Shown: in pieces, positions 1-9,480 of the stretch
How positions within the stretch are numbered: position 1 is the first letter of the stretch
How the letters are laid out: each line of letters starts with the position of its first letter
Origin: Rhodospirillaceae bacterium
GTDB taxonomy: Bacteria > Pseudomonadota > Alphaproteobacteria > Bin65
Direction: 5' to 3'
DNA: 55,121 bases
Assembly: GCA_009840595.1 (NCBI GenBank)
Contig: VXNK01000116.1
Span: 1-55,121 of the forward strand
The notes under the pieces: model-generated
Database searches by the model: none
Seen by the model: the letters and a program-made list of their open reading frames with translations, nothing else
Told to the model about the DNA's origin: nothing
Program-made: the position numbers and the translations under genes

Positions 1-141
1 CCCCCGGGCACACCCCCTGCCGTCACACCCCCTGCCGGCCCGCTTCGGTCGACGTCCGATATCGACAAGGGGCGCAAGCTTGGCGAGGATAGCGGCGACG
101 CCCGCCGAACCGCAGCGCGAAGGCCCTGCCGCTTCCTGCCC
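1..141. other. Upstream region of mutS with a short tandem direct repeat
   Basis: No gene is visible before mutS in this window. Positions 9-22 and 24-37 are two identical 14-bp units (CACACCCCCTGCCG) separated by one T, a 15-bp period. No clear promoter or Shine-Dalgarno sequence precedes the mutS ATG. A gene may lie to the left of the window, but nothing of it can be read here. Confidence 0.5.
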
Positions 142-2793
142 ATGAACGTTCCCGTCCAGCCCTCCGGAAAACCGGGCCTCACGCCCATGCTGACGCATTA
201 CCGGGAGGTCAAGGCGGCGCATCCCGACTGTCTGGTGTTTTACCGGATGGGCGATTTCTACGAGCTGTTCTTCGACGATGCCGTCGCCGCGGCCGGCGCG
301 CTGGACATTACGTTGACCAAGCGCGGCAAGCAGGCCGGACAGGACGTGCCGATGTGCGGCGTGCCGGTCCATGCGGCGGAGACCTACCTTGCCCGCCTGA
401 TCCGCGCCGGCTTCAAGGTCGCCGTGTGCGAACAGATGGAAGAACCGGCCGCGGCAAAGAAACGCGGCGGATCGAAGGCGCTGGTCAGGCGCGACGTCAT
501 CCGGGTCGTGACTCCCGGCACGCTGACCGAGGATACGCTGCTCGACGCCCGGACGCACAGCTATCTCGCGGCGCTGGCCGAGGCGGGCGGCGAACTGGGC
601 CTCGCCTGGCTCGACATGACGACCGGCGATTTTGCCGCCCAACCGGTCGCACCGGGCGACCTGGGCGCCGCGCTGGCGCGGCTGGAGCCGTCGGAAATCC
701 TCGTCTCCGACGGGCTGATCGAACGGCCGGCGCTGTTCGAGGCCTTTGCCGACTGGCGCGACCGGCTGACCGTCCAGCCGGCCAGCCGGTTCGACAGCCT
801 GAATGCCGAGGCCCGCCTCACGGCGCATTTCTCCGTCGCTTCGCTCGATTCGTTCGGAGCCTTCACCCGCTCGGAAACAGCCGCGGCCGGCGCCCTGCTC
901 GACTATGTCGACCTCACCCAGCGGGGCCGGGCGCCGCGCCTGTCGCGCCCGGTCCGTCACGGCGGCGGCGGGACGATGGAGATCGACGCGCCGACCCGGC
1001 GCAATCTCGAACTGACCCGGACCCTGTCGGGCGACCGGAAAGGCAGCCTGCTGTCTGCGGTCGACCGTACGGTCACCGGTCCGGGAGCCCGGCTTCTCGC
1101 CGAGCGGCTGGCCGCGCCGCTCACCGATGTCCCGGCCATCGAATCGCGCCTGCGGCTGGTCGGGTTTTTCCGCGACGGTCCCGGCGTCCGCGACAGGGTC
1201 CGGGACCTGCTGAAACGAACGCCGGACGCCGAGCGCGCCCTGTCGCGACTCACACTCGGCCGCGGCGGCCCGCGCGACCTCGCCGCAATCCGCGATGCGC
1301 TGGCCGCGACCGGGCCGCTGGCCGAGGCCGTCGACGCCACCGGCCTTGCCGACCTCGAGGAACTGGCCGATCTCGCCCGCCGGCTCGGCCGCCACGACCC
1401 CCTGGTCGACCGGCTGGGCCGCGCCCTGGCGCAAGACCTGCCGCTACAGAGCCGCGACGGCGGTTTCATCGCGCCGGGCTATTCCGAAGCGTTCGACAAG
1501 CAGACGGCACTCAGGACGGACGGCCGCGGCCTGATCGTGCAGATGGAAGCCGGGCTGCGCGAGGAGACCGGCATTCCGTCGCTCAAAATCCGGCACAACA
1601 ACGTGCTCGGATATTTCATCGAGGTCTCGACGGCCCAGTCGGGCAAGATGCCGGCCGGCGCCGACAGCCCCTTCATCCACCGGCAGACCATGGCCAGCGC
1701 AACGCGCTACACCACGGTTGCGCTGTCGGAACTGGAATCCGATATCGTTCGCGCGGCCGACCGGGCGCTGGCGATCGAACTGGCGCTGTTCGACGACCTG
1801 GTCGCGGAAGTGCTGGGCCAGACGGAGCCGATCGCCCGGGCTGCGCAGGCCCTGGCGGAACTGGATGTCGCCGCCGCTCTCGCCGACCTTGCGGCCGGGG
1901 GCGAATGGTGCCGGCCCTCCGTTACGGCCGATGCAACCTTTGCCGTGACCGGCGGGCGGCACACGGTCGTCGAGGCCATGCAGCCGGATACGCCGTTCGT
2001 GCCGAACGACTGCGACCTCGGTCCGGAACGCAATCTGTGGCTGCTGACCGGGCCGAACATGGCCGGCAAGAGCACCTTCCTGCGCCAGAATGCGTTGATC
2101 GCGATTCTCGCCCAGGCCGGCAGCTTCGTGCCGGCGCGCGAGGCGACGATCGGCATTGTCGACCGGCTGTTTTCGCGGGTCGGCGCGGCCGACGACCTGG
2201 CGCGCGGCCGCTCGACCTTCATGGTCGAAATGGTCGAGACCGCCGCGATCCTGAACCGGGCCACGCCGCGCTCGCTGGTCATTCTGGACGAAATCGGCCG
2301 GGGCACCGCCACCTTCGACGGCTTGTCGATCGCCTGGGCGACGGTCGAGCATTTGCACGACAATCTCCGGTGCCGCGCCCTGTTCGCCACGCACTATCAC
2401 GAACTGACTGCGCTCTCGGCCCGCCTCGACCGGCTGTCCCGGCACACCATGCGGGTCAGGGAATGGCAGGACGAGATCGTCTTTCTGCACGAGGTGGCGC
2501 CGGGCGACGCGGAAGCGAGCTACGGCATCCATGTCGCCCGGCTGGCCGGCATGCCCGCCGCCGTCGTCGCCCGGGCCGAGGAGGTTCTGGCAACCCTGGA
2601 AGCGGGCGACCAGGGCGCAAATGTGAGCCGGCTCGCCGACGACCTGCCCCTGTTCAGCGCCGGCGCCGCGGAGCCGCCGCGCCCGGCCCCGTCGGAAGCC
2701 GAACTGCTGCTCGCGGAGATCAATCCGGACGAACTGACGCCGCGCGCGGCGCTGGAATTCCTCTACCGGCTGAAATCGGCCGCACGGGACTGA
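142..2793 (+). CDS. mutS: DNA mismatch repair protein MutS
   Basis: MutS recognises mispaired and looped-out bases and starts methyl-independent or MutL-dependent mismatch repair. The 883-residue product has the normal family length. The mismatch-intercalating Phe-x-Glu motif is present (MGDFYELF, F39 and E41). The C-terminal ATPase carries the Walker A loop GPNMAGKST at about 637-645 and the Walker B/signature block [14 protein letters not shown] around D716-E717. Connector, lever and clamp regions lie between and look intact. The ATG at 142 places the conserved TPML-HYREVK segment at the expected distance from the N-terminus, although no strong ribosome site is seen. The gene ends 41 bp from a convergent gene. 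In alphaproteobacteria mutS commonly neighbours glnD, as here, with one reverse-strand gene between them. Confidence 0.98.
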   Translation: MNVPVQPSGKPGLTPMLTHYREVKAAHPDCLVFYRMGDFYELFFDDAVAAAGALDITLTKRGKQAGQDVPMCGVPVHAAETYLARLIRAGFKVAVCEQMEEPAAAKKRGGSKALVRRDVIRVVTPGTLTEDTLLDARTHSYLAALAEAGGELGLAWLDMTTGDFAAQPVAPGDLGAALARLEPSEILVSDGLIERPALFEAFADWRDRLTVQPASRFDSLNAEARLTAHFSVASLDSFGAFTRSETAAAGALLDYVDLTQRGRAPRLSRPVRHGGGGTMEIDAPTRRNLELTRTLSGDRKGSLLSAVDRTVTGPGARLLAERLAAPLTDVPAIESRLRLVGFFRDGPGVRDRVRDLLKRTPDAERALSRLTLGRGGPRDLAAIRDALAATGPLAEAVDATGLADLEELADLARRLGRHDPLVDRLGRALAQDLPLQSRDGGFIAPGYSEAFDKQTALRTDGRGLIVQMEAGLREETGIPSLKIRHNNVLGYFIEVSTAQSGKMPAGADSPFIHRQTMASATRYTTVALSELESDIVRAADRALAIELALFDDLVAEVLGQTEPIARAAQALAELDVAAALADLAAGGEWCRPSVTADATFAVTGGRHTVVEAMQPDTPFVPNDCDLGPERNLWLLTGPNMAGKSTFLRQNALIAILAQAGSFVPAREATIGIVDRLFSRVGAADDLARGRSTFMVEMVETAAILNRATPRSLVILDEIGRGTATFDGLSIAWATVEHLHDNLRCRALFATHYHELTALSARLDRLSRHTMRVREWQDEIVFLHEVAPGDAEASYGIHVARLAGMPAAVVARAEEVLATLEAGDQGANVSRLADDLPLFSAGAAEPPRPAPSEAELLLAEINPDELTPRAALEFLYRLKSAARD

Positions 2794-2812
2794 CCTGCGG
2801 TGCCGCCCCTGT

Positions 2813-2824
2813 ACCCCCGGGGGT
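2813..2824. terminator. Possible short hairpin between convergent genes
   Basis: A perfect 12-bp palindrome (ACCCCCGGGGGT) followed by GAAAAA lies in the 41-bp gap between the stops of mutS and the convergent gene. It could form a tiny stem only if the central bases loop out, so a terminator role is weak inference. Confidence 0.25.
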
Positions 2825-2834
2825 GAAAAATCCG

Positions 2835-3797
2835 CTAACGCGCCTCGACGGTTAGGCCCAGTTCCCGCGCGAGGCGGTCGATCCCGGCCAGGCTGGACCG
2901 GCCGGTCAGCGCCAGGCGCAGCAGCGGCACCGGCCTTTTCGGCGCAGCTTTGAGGGCGATGGTGCCCCGCTTCTCGACGAATACGATCAAGGCGTCAAAG
3001 GCGCGCCGGACAATGTCGAGGGGCTGATGGGCCCTTTGCGCCGCCAGCCCCGCAACGACGCGGTCAATGACCTGTTTCTTGCTCAGACCGGTCTGCTCGG
3101 CCCGCTTCGCGGCCAGCTTGTCGATTGCGCCGCGGTCTGCGAAGGCGATTTCGAACCCGCCGATTTTCGCGCCGGCCATCAGGCCCAGGGCAAAGGCGGG
3201 ATCGACGTCGCCGCCCGGTTGCATCTCCTGCAAGGCGGCCAGATCCACGTCGTGAAACCGCGCGTGCAGGCTCAGCGTACCCAATTCCCGGACGGTCAGG
3301 TCGAAGGCCTGGATTTCCGCCACCCTCGTCTCGGGCTTCCAGTCCCAGCGCGCCTTCAGATCGGCGACGAAATCCGTCGCGCCGGTTGCCGCCGTGAAGG
3401 CAGCGATCCTGCCGTTGACGGCGGTCAGCCCGCGAATCTCGACATCGCCGTAGGGCGACATTCCGACATTGTCCCAGTCGATCCGGCGAACGCGCATCTC
3501 GTCGGCCGACAGCGTCGTAGGCCGGCCGTCCCAATCCGTTCCTTCGATCCTGAGCTTGCGAATGAGAACGCCCCCGCCGTCCAGCGGCTCGGCGCTTTCC
3601 CAGCGGACGGAGCCACCCGACGCCGAGAACCGTTCCAGGTTCATCAGTCCGGAAAACAGTTTTTCGGCGCGAGCCTGGCCGCTGGCGCCGCCGCCCGCAG
3701 GTCCGCCCGATCCGCCGGAGAAAACGGCGAGATAGATTACGGCAGCGGCAACGGCGACGATGACGCCGACGATTCCGGCACGGGACAGGCTCGTCAT
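2835..3797 (-). CDS. Membrane-anchored protein of unknown function
   Basis: I do not recognise a named family. The product is 320 residues if translation starts at the ATG at 3797. That start is preferred because it leaves a short polar head followed directly by a single hydrophobic segment (about residues 6-25, GIVGVIVAVAAAVIYLAVF) and a Gly-rich linker, as in an inner-membrane anchor with a periplasmic domain. An upstream in-frame ATG at 3878 would add 27 residues of low-quality sequence. The body alternates short beta-like stretches (LRIEGTDWDGRPTTL, ADEMRVRRIDW, DVEIRGLTAVNGRI), reminiscent of AsmA/DUF945-type repetitive periplasmic domains, but this is only an impression. It is divergent from glnD and convergent with mutS. 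Confidence 0.7.
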   Translation of the reverse strand: MTSLSRAGIVGVIVAVAAAVIYLAVFSGGSGGPAGGGASGQARAEKLFSGLMNLERFSASGGSVRWESAEPLDGGGVLIRKLRIEGTDWDGRPTTLSADEMRVRRIDWDNVGMSPYGDVEIRGLTAVNGRIAAFTAATGATDFVADLKARWDWKPETRVAEIQAFDLTVRELGTLSLHARFHDVDLAALQEMQPGGDVDPAFALGLMAGAKIGGFEIAFADRGAIDKLAAKRAEQTGLSKKQVIDRVVAGLAAQRAHQPLDIVRRAFDALIVFVEKRGTIALKAAPKRPVPLLRLALTGRSSLAGIDRLARELGLTVEAR

Positions 3798-4053
3798 GGT
3801 CTGCTCATCGGTGTTCGGTGGCTCGAGCAACATATGCGGCGCATGGACGGCTCCTGCATGTTCCCGCCTGTGCCGCAACGTCGCGCCGGCGCCGGCGAAC
3901 CGCCCGGCGACCAGCGGCCGTCCGGCACCGATCCGGCGGCTGGCCTGTTTTCCGTGCGGTCATAGATTATACGAAGTTTGTGCGCGGGCCCGGCGGCATG
4001 CCGCCGGCGCTTCCGCCCCAATCGCCCGGCTGCTGAATCGGACCGATCGAGTC
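3798..4053. promoter_or_regulatory. Divergent intergenic region between the membrane protein gene and glnD
   Basis: This 256-bp gap must hold the start signals for both the reverse-strand membrane protein and forward glnD. On the reverse strand a perfect TATAAT hexamer is read at 3972-3967 in a local AT-rich patch; no good -35 partner stands 16-18 bp upstream of it. No clear sigma-70 pair is seen for glnD. The remaining sequence is GC-rich and without visible structure. Confidence 0.35.
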
Positions 4054-6831
4054 ATGGAATTTTCGAGCGCTGCGCCGATCGCCAATCAACGCCGGATCGT
4101 CGATCGGCGCGAACTGGTCGAGCGGCTCGACGCCGTTGCCGAAAGGGCCGGCGATCCGTCGACCCTGCGCGCGCCCGCTCTCGGCGTGCTCAAGGCGGCG
4201 CTGGAAGCCGGGCGACAGGAAATCCGCCGGCGTTTCGACCGTGAGACCGATACCGCGCTGCGCGGCCATCAATGCGTCCAGGCCCACTGTTTCCTGATCG
4301 ACCAGATCGTCCGCGTTATCTACGATTTCGCTTACGAACGGGTCTATCCCGTAGCGAACCCGACGGAAGGCGAGAAACAGTCGATCGTCGCCGTCGGCGG
4401 TTACGGCCGGGGCGAACTGGCGCCCCAGTCGGATATCGATTTGCTGTTTCTCTCGCACTGGAAGCTCACGCCCCATGCGGAGCAGATTGTCGAATTCCTG
4501 CTCTATACCCTGTGGGATCTCGGCCTGAAGGTCGGGCATGCCACCCGGTCGATCGACGAATGCATCCGGCTGGCCCGGTCCGATCTCACGATCCGGACCG
4601 CGCTTCTGGAGGCGCGATACCTGTGGGGCGATGCCGGGCTCTATCGCAGCCTGCGCCAGAAATTCCGCGATTTCACCGCTGCCGAGGGCGACAATGGCTT
4701 CGTCACCCAGAAGCTCGCCGAACGGGACGTGCGGCATGCGAAGATGGGCGACAGCCGTTATGTCCTGGAGCCGAATATCAAGGAGGGCAAGGGCGGGCTG
4801 CGCGATCTCCATACGCTGTTCTGGATCGCCAAGAATCTCTACCGGGTCGATACGGTCGGCGACCTGGTCGAACGCAATGTTTTCTCGGATCAGGAATCGG
4901 GAATGTTCCGCCGCGCGCACGCCTTCCTGACCACGGTCCGCTGCCATCTGCACTATCTGTCCGGCAGGCCCGAAGAACGCCTGACCTTCGATGTCCAGCC
5001 CGAAATCGCCCGGCTGATGGGCTATGGCGACCGGAAGAGCCAGCGCGGCGTCGAACGCTTCATGCGCCACTACTATCTGGCTGCCAAGGATGTCGGCGAC
5101 CTGACCCGGATCTTCTGCGCGGCGCTGGAGGACGAGACCAAGCGGCGGCCCTGGGTCCGTTTGCCCGGACGGCTGGGCGGCGAGCGGGAGTTCGGCGATT
5201 TCTTCGCCCGGTCGGGACGGCTGAACACGAAGCACGGCGACGTCTTCCGGCAAGATCCGGTAAACATGCTACGGCTGTTCGAGACCGCCCAGGAGCACAG
5301 GCTGGACATTCATCCGGCGGCGCTGCGGCAGGTTACGCATTCGCTGAAATCGATCGACAATGCGGTCCGCCAGGACCCGGCGGCCAATGCCAGCTTTCTC
5401 GCCATGCTGACATCGCGGAACGATCCGGCCGAAACGCTGAAGCGGTTGAACGAAGCCGGGGTGCTCGGCCGCTTCCTGCCGGATTTCGGCCGGGTCGTCG
5501 CGCAAATGCAGCACGACATGTATCATGTCTTCACGGTCGACGAGCACACGATCCGGGCGATCGGCCTGCTGCACCGGATCGAGACCGGCGATCTCGCCGA
5601 AGACCATCCGCTGGCGACCGAAATCGTCCACAAGATTGCCTCGCGCCGCGCGCTCTATGTCGCCGTTCTGCTGCACGATATCGCCAAGGGACGCGGCGGG
5701 GATCACTCCGTGCTGGGCGCAGAACTGGCGCTGGAAGTGTGCCCCCGCCTCGGCCTCGACAGCGAGGAGACGGAAACCGTGTCCTGGCTCGTCCGCTACC
5801 ACCTGACGATGAGCAATACGGCGCAAAAGCGCGATATCGACGATCCGAAAACGATTCGGGATTTTGCCGACCACTGCCAGTCGCCGGAACGGCTGCGTCT
5901 CCTGCTGGTGCTCACCGTTGCCGATATGCGCGCCACGGGCCCGGCCGTCTGGAACGGCTGGAAGGCGGCGCTGCTGCGCGAATTGTATTACAGGACCGAG
6001 GAATTGCTCAGCGGCAGCGTCGAAGCCGACGGCGTCGAGGTGCGGGTGGCCCGGGCCAAGGACGCGGTGGCCGCCCGGCTCGACACCTGGCCGACGGACG
6101 ATGTCGCGCAATTCCTGGACCTCGGCTACACCGCCTATTGGCTGTCGCTCGACAGCGCGACCCAGGCGCGCCACGCCGCCATTGTCCGGCAGGCCCATAG
6201 CAACGGCGTCGAAATCACCATCGACACCGGCATCGACGAAGCGCGCTCGATCACCGAAGTCACGGTCTACACGCCCGACCATCCCGGCCTGTTTTCGCAG
6301 ATTGCCGGCGCCCTGGCGCTGTTCGGCGCGTCGATCGTCGAGGCGCGCATCTTCACCCTCGCCAACGGCCACGCGCTGGACATTTTCACGATCCAGAACG
6401 CCGCCGGCAAAGCGGTCTCGGATCCACGCGACCTGGAACGCCTGAAGAAGCGGATCGCAAACAGCCTGACCGGCGAATCGCGGCCGTGGCGCGAACTGGC
6501 CGGCCGCGAATCGCTGCCGCAGCGCGCGCGCGACGTGTTCGAGGTGCCGCCGCGGGTCCTGATCGACAACACCGCGAGCAATTTCTTCACGGTCATCGAG
6601 GTCAACGGCCGCGACCGCCCGGGCCTGTTGTACGATGTGACCCGCGCGCTGACCGAGTGCGGCCTGCAGATCGGCACTGCCAAGATTTCGACCTACGGCG
6701 AACGCGTTGTCGACGTCTTCTACGTCAAGGATGTGTTCGGGATGAAGATCGCCAACGTGCAAAAGCAGGAAGAAGTGCGCCGGGCCGTGCTCGCCTCCCT
6801 CGGTGCGGTGCCGGAATCTGCGGCGGCGTAA
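4054..6831 (+). CDS. glnD: Bifunctional [protein-PII] uridylyltransferase / uridylyl-removing enzyme GlnD
   Basis: GlnD senses glutamine and adds or removes UMP on PII proteins, setting nitrogen assimilation. The product is 925 residues from ATG 4054; the open frame extends further upstream but that part overlaps the divergent gene and lacks family features. Domains in order: nucleotidyltransferase with the G115-D129 signature (GGYGRGELAPQSDID), the central PII-uridylyltransferase region, an HD phosphohydrolase domain (LLHDIAKGRGGDHS, H541-D542) for UMP removal, and two C-terminal ACT domains (about 736-810, VTVYTPDHPG, and 846-920, VNGRDRPGLLYDV) that bind glutamine. All signature residues are present. 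It is the first gene of a forward run that includes a toxin-antitoxin pair, murJ and trpS. Confidence 0.97.
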   Translation: MEFSSAAPIANQRRIVDRRELVERLDAVAERAGDPSTLRAPALGVLKAALEAGRQEIRRRFDRETDTALRGHQCVQAHCFLIDQIVRVIYDFAYERVYPVANPTEGEKQSIVAVGGYGRGELAPQSDIDLLFLSHWKLTPHAEQIVEFLLYTLWDLGLKVGHATRSIDECIRLARSDLTIRTALLEARYLWGDAGLYRSLRQKFRDFTAAEGDNGFVTQKLAERDVRHAKMGDSRYVLEPNIKEGKGGLRDLHTLFWIAKNLYRVDTVGDLVERNVFSDQESGMFRRAHAFLTTVRCHLHYLSGRPEERLTFDVQPEIARLMGYGDRKSQRGVERFMRHYYLAAKDVGDLTRIFCAALEDETKRRPWVRLPGRLGGEREFGDFFARSGRLNTKHGDVFRQDPVNMLRLFETAQEHRLDIHPAALRQVTHSLKSIDNAVRQDPAANASFLAMLTSRNDPAETLKRLNEAGVLGRFLPDFGRVVAQMQHDMYHVFTVDEHTIRAIGLLHRIETGDLAEDHPLATEIVHKIASRRALYVAVLLHDIAKGRGGDHSVLGAELALEVCPRLGLDSEETETVSWLVRYHLTMSNTAQKRDIDDPKTIRDFADHCQSPERLRLLLVLTVADMRATGPAVWNGWKAALLRELYYRTEELLSGSVEADGVEVRVARAKDAVAARLDTWPTDDVAQFLDLGYTAYWLSLDSATQARHAAIVRQAHSNGVEITIDTGIDEARSITEVTVYTPDHPGLFSQIAGALALFGASIVEARIFTLANGHALDIFTIQNAAGKAVSDPRDLERLKKRIANSLTGESRPWRELAGRESLPQRARDVFEVPPRVLIDNTASNFFTVIEVNGRDRPGLLYDVTRALTECGLQIGTAKISTYGERVVDVFYVKDVFGMKIANVQKQEEVRRAVLASLGAVPESAAA

Positions 6832-6836
6832 AATGT

Positions 6837-6860
6837 TTGACAAAATAGTTATATTGTGCA
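6837..6860 (+). promoter_or_regulatory. AT-rich imperfect dyad ahead of the antitoxin gene
   Basis: Directly after the glnD stop lies the only AT-rich patch of the neighbourhood: a consensus -35 hexamer TTGACA (6837-6842) followed by AAATAGTTATATTGTGCAA. The ends TTGACAAAATA and ATATTGTGCAA form an imperfect inverted repeat about GTT. This is the layout expected for an autoregulated promoter/operator of a ribbon-helix-helix antitoxin, though no good -10 box at 16-18 bp is obvious. A strong ribosome site AGGGGAGG (6875-6882) follows. Confidence 0.45.
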
Positions 6861-6887
6861 ACAACGGTCTCGAAAGGGGAGGCCGCC

Positions 6888-7232
6888 ATGGCTGAAACGA
6901 TCACGATGACAATGGCCCAGTTGCGCGAACTGCTGGCGGCGGTCGGCGTGCCGGTCTCCGACGACGCCGCGGGTGCCGGCGCCTACAGCCCGGGCAGCCC
7001 GGGCTTCGGCGACGAAGGTGCGGCTTACGGCGCTGCGGCGTCGAAGGATCGCCGGATTGCGGCGCGGATCGACGACGTTCTGTACGAACGGGCCCGGGCG
7101 GCCAGCGGCATCGCCCGGGATTCCGATCTGGTGCGCGCCGGGCTGGAAGCGCTGGCCGATCCGGACGAATTCGGGTCCTGGCTGGCCGCCCGGCGCGGAT
7201 CGCTGCCGCGGGACTTCACGATCGATCTGTGA
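6888..7232 (+). CDS. Ribbon-helix-helix antitoxin-like protein (partner of the PIN protein)
   Basis: The 114-residue product has a short N-terminal helix (TMAQLRELLAAVGVP), a Gly/Ala-rich linker, and a probable ribbon-helix-helix DNA-binding unit at about 55-90 (RRIAARID strand, then DVLYERARAA and SDLVRAGLEALA helices). The C-terminal tail (SWLAARRGSLPRDFTIDL) is a plausible toxin-neutralising segment. Its stop TGA overlaps the GTG start of the following PIN-domain gene by 4 nt, the classic antitoxin-first VapBC arrangement. A strong Shine-Dalgarno (AGGGGAGG) stands 5 nt before the ATG. It probably represses its own promoter. The partner and fold are well supported; the exact antitoxin family name is not assigned. 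Confidence 0.75.
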   Translation: MAETITMTMAQLRELLAAVGVPVSDDAAGAGAYSPGSPGFGDEGAAYGAAASKDRRIAARIDDVLYERARAASGIARDSDLVRAGLEALADPDEFGSWLAARRGSLPRDFTIDL

Positions 7233-7831
7233 GCCTGACCGCCGACCTGGCGCGCTGGCAGCGCCGTATCCGGCCGGAGAAGCGCCGGGCGCCCCTCGGA
7301 TACAGGGACCGTTCGGCGCTTCCGTTTTTTCCGGCCGCCACCCTCGCCGGGCCGGTCATGCTGGACACCTGCGCCTATATCGATGCCTTGTCCGGGACGA
7401 TGCCGCTTGCCCTGCAGGCCCTTCTGCCGGGCCGCCGCCATCTCCACTCGACCGTTTGCCTCGCCGAACTGGCTTTCGGGCTCGGTGCGATCAAGCCGGA
7501 CGCCGCTCATGCCGCACGGTCCCGATCGACGCTCCGAGACCTGTTCGACCGGATCGAGATCAAGAGAACCGTTTCCCTTTCGGCGTCCGGCTGGATGGCA
7601 GCGGGGCTGATCGCCGGTGTGCTGGGGCGGCTGCAGGGCGGCGGCAGCGCCGAACGCCGGCGCTTCCTGACCGACGCCGCGATCTATCTCAGCGCCCGGA
7701 CGGCCGGCGCCACGCTGCTGACGGCGAACTGGCGCGATTTCGACCTGATCGACCGGCTTGTGGTTGACGGGCAGGCCGGCGGCCGGCTGCTCTGCTATAC
7801 GCCGGAACCATCGCAGGCAGGCGGTTCGTGA
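7229..7831 (+). CDS. PIN-domain (VapC-like) toxin
   Basis: PIN proteins are Mg-dependent ribonucleases; VapC toxins cleave tRNA or rRNA and are held inactive by an antitoxin. The acidic cluster is visible: D46 in PVMLDTCAYIDAL (with D52), E80 in STVCLAELAFG, D149 in RRFLTDAAIYLSAR, and the terminal TANWRDFD motif (N167, D170). The product is 200 residues, longer than the usual 130-150, because about 40 basic residues precede the PIN core. The GTG start at 7229 overlaps the antitoxin stop (GTGA). Its own stop again overlaps the murJ GTG start (GTGA), so murJ translation may depend on toxin translation. An internal ATG at 7358 would give a PIN core without the extension; the overlap favours the GTG. 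Confidence 0.8.
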   Translation: MSLTADLARWQRRIRPEKRRAPLGYRDRSALPFFPAATLAGPVMLDTCAYIDALSGTMPLALQALLPGRRHLHSTVCLAELAFGLGAIKPDAAHAARSRSTLRDLFDRIEIKRTVSLSASGWMAAGLIAGVLGRLQGGGSAERRRFLTDAAIYLSARTAGATLLTANWRDFDLIDRLVVDGQAGGRLLCYTPEPSQAGGS

Positions 7832-9414
7832 AGCTGCTTCGCTCCTCTGCCATCGTGGCGCTCTGGACCCTGGCGAGCCGCGTCCTCGGCTTCGTGCGCG
7901 ACATCCTGCTGGCACACTATCTGGGCGCGGTCGGGGTGGTCGAGGCGTTCATCGTCGCGTTCCGCTTCCCGAACATGTTCCGCCGCCTGGCCGCCGAAGG
8001 GGCCTTCGCCGCCGCCTTCGTGCCGCTGTTCTCGAAACGGCTGGAGCGCGACGGCAGGCGCGAGGCGATGCTGTTCGCCGATCAGGTGTTCTCCATTCTC
8101 GTTATCGTCCTGGCGGTTTTCACGGTCGTCGTCGAAATCTTCATGCCTCAGGTGCTGTTGGTCGTTGCGCCCGGCTTTCACGCCGCGCGGCCGGAACTGT
8201 TCGACACCGCCGTCCTGCTGACCCGCCTGACGCTCCCCTACCTGCTGTGCATGGCGATCGTCGCGATGATGAGCGGGATGCTGAATTCGACCTACCGGTT
8301 CGCTGCCGCCGCCGCTGCGCCGATCCTGCTCAACGTCGTGCTCATCCTCGGCCTGCTGTTCGCCCGCGACCGCTTCGAAACCCCGGGCCACATGCTGGCC
8401 TGGGGCGTCGCCGTCGCCGGCATCGGCCAGTATGTCTGGCTCGCCTGGGCCTGCCACAGGGCCGGCCTCGGACTGCGGCTGCGCCGGCCCCGGCTGACGC
8501 CGGCGGTCCGGCGGCTGATGCGGTTGATGGTGCCCGGCCTGGTCAGCGGCGGCATGACCCAGATCAACATCCTGATCGGCACGATCATCGGCACCTTCCT
8601 GACCGGCGTCGTCTCCTATATCCACTTCGCCGACCGGGTGTACCAGTTCCCGCTCGGCCTGGTCGGCATCGCGATCGGCACGGCCCTGCTGCCGGAGCTG
8701 GCGCGCACGCTTCAAAACGACGAAGCGCACGCCAACGCGGTCCAGAACCGCGCCATCGAGCTGGCGATGCTGCTGACCCTGCCGGCGACCGCCGCCCTGG
8801 TCGTCGTCGCGCTGCCGATCGTCACCGTGCTCTTTCAATACGGCAGGTTCACGCCGGATGCCGCCGCCGCCACGGCCTGGGCGCTCGCCGTCTTTGCCAC
8901 CGGCCTGCCGGCCTTCGTGCTCATCAAGGTGCTTTCGCCCGGCTTTTTCGCCCGGCAGGACACGCGCAGCCCGATGGTCTACGCGGTGATTTCCATGGTC
9001 GCGAACATGGTCCTGTCGCCGCTGCTGGTCTGGCCGCTCGGCGTCGGCTATCTCGGCATCCCGATCGCCACGTCGATCGCCGCCTGGATCAATGCGGGGC
9101 TGCTTGCCTGGTTCCTCGTGAAACGCGGCCATCTTGCGCTCGACGCGCGGCTGCGCGCGCGGCTGCCGCGCTTCGCGCTGGCCGCGCTGGTCATGGCGGG
9201 CCTGCTCTGGCCGGCTGCCGACGCCCTGTGGCCGTGGCTTTCCGGCGCGGTGTGGCAGCGGGTTCTCTCGATGCTGGCGATGGTAGTCGGCGGGGCGGTG
9301 GCCTACGCAGCCCTGTGCCTGCTGCTGCGCGCCGCGTCGGTGGCCGAAATGCGGGCCATGCTGCGCCGCTCCGACCGCGAGGACCTGAAAGCCGGGACGA
9401 TTCCGCCGCCTTGA
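7828..9414 (+). CDS. murJ: Lipid II flippase MurJ (MviN family)
   Basis: MurJ moves lipid II across the inner membrane for peptidoglycan synthesis. The 528-residue product is strongly hydrophobic with about 14 predicted membrane segments and carries family hallmarks such as the N-terminal SRVLGFVRDILLAHYLG block, the RLAAEGAFAAAFVPLF segment, and YQFPLGLVGIAIGTALLPEL. The GTG start at 7828 overlaps the PIN gene stop; it is the only reasonable start because the family N-terminus (KLLRSSAIVALWTLASR) begins immediately after. murJ after glnD and before trpS is a recurring alphaproteobacterial order, here interrupted by the toxin-antitoxin pair. No sign of truncation. Confidence 0.96.
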   Translation: MKLLRSSAIVALWTLASRVLGFVRDILLAHYLGAVGVVEAFIVAFRFPNMFRRLAAEGAFAAAFVPLFSKRLERDGRREAMLFADQVFSILVIVLAVFTVVVEIFMPQVLLVVAPGFHAARPELFDTAVLLTRLTLPYLLCMAIVAMMSGMLNSTYRFAAAAAAPILLNVVLILGLLFARDRFETPGHMLAWGVAVAGIGQYVWLAWACHRAGLGLRLRRPRLTPAVRRLMRLMVPGLVSGGMTQINILIGTIIGTFLTGVVSYIHFADRVYQFPLGLVGIAIGTALLPELARTLQNDEAHANAVQNRAIELAMLLTLPATAALVVVALPIVTVLFQYGRFTPDAAAATAWALAVFATGLPAFVLIKVLSPGFFARQDTRSPMVYAVISMVANMVLSPLLVWPLGVGYLGIPIATSIAAWINAGLLAWFLVKRGHLALDARLRARLPRFALAALVMAGLLWPAADALWPWLSGAVWQRVLSMLAMVVGGAVAYAALCLLLRAASVAEMRAMLRRSDREDLKAGTIPPP

Positions 9415-9480
9415 CCGGGCCGGCGCGGATGGGCTTAGTCCTGCTCCGCTCATCCTGTTCCGCGCCATCCGGCCCGTTCC

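Noticed and set aside
3949..3984. Reverse-strand sequence AACTTCGTATAATCTATG resembling the left half of a loxP site
   Set aside because: Only one 13-bp arm (11 of 13 positions) and most of the spacer are similar; the second arm of the recombination site is absent. Chance similarity, helped by a TATAAT promoter element, is more likely than a Cre-type site.
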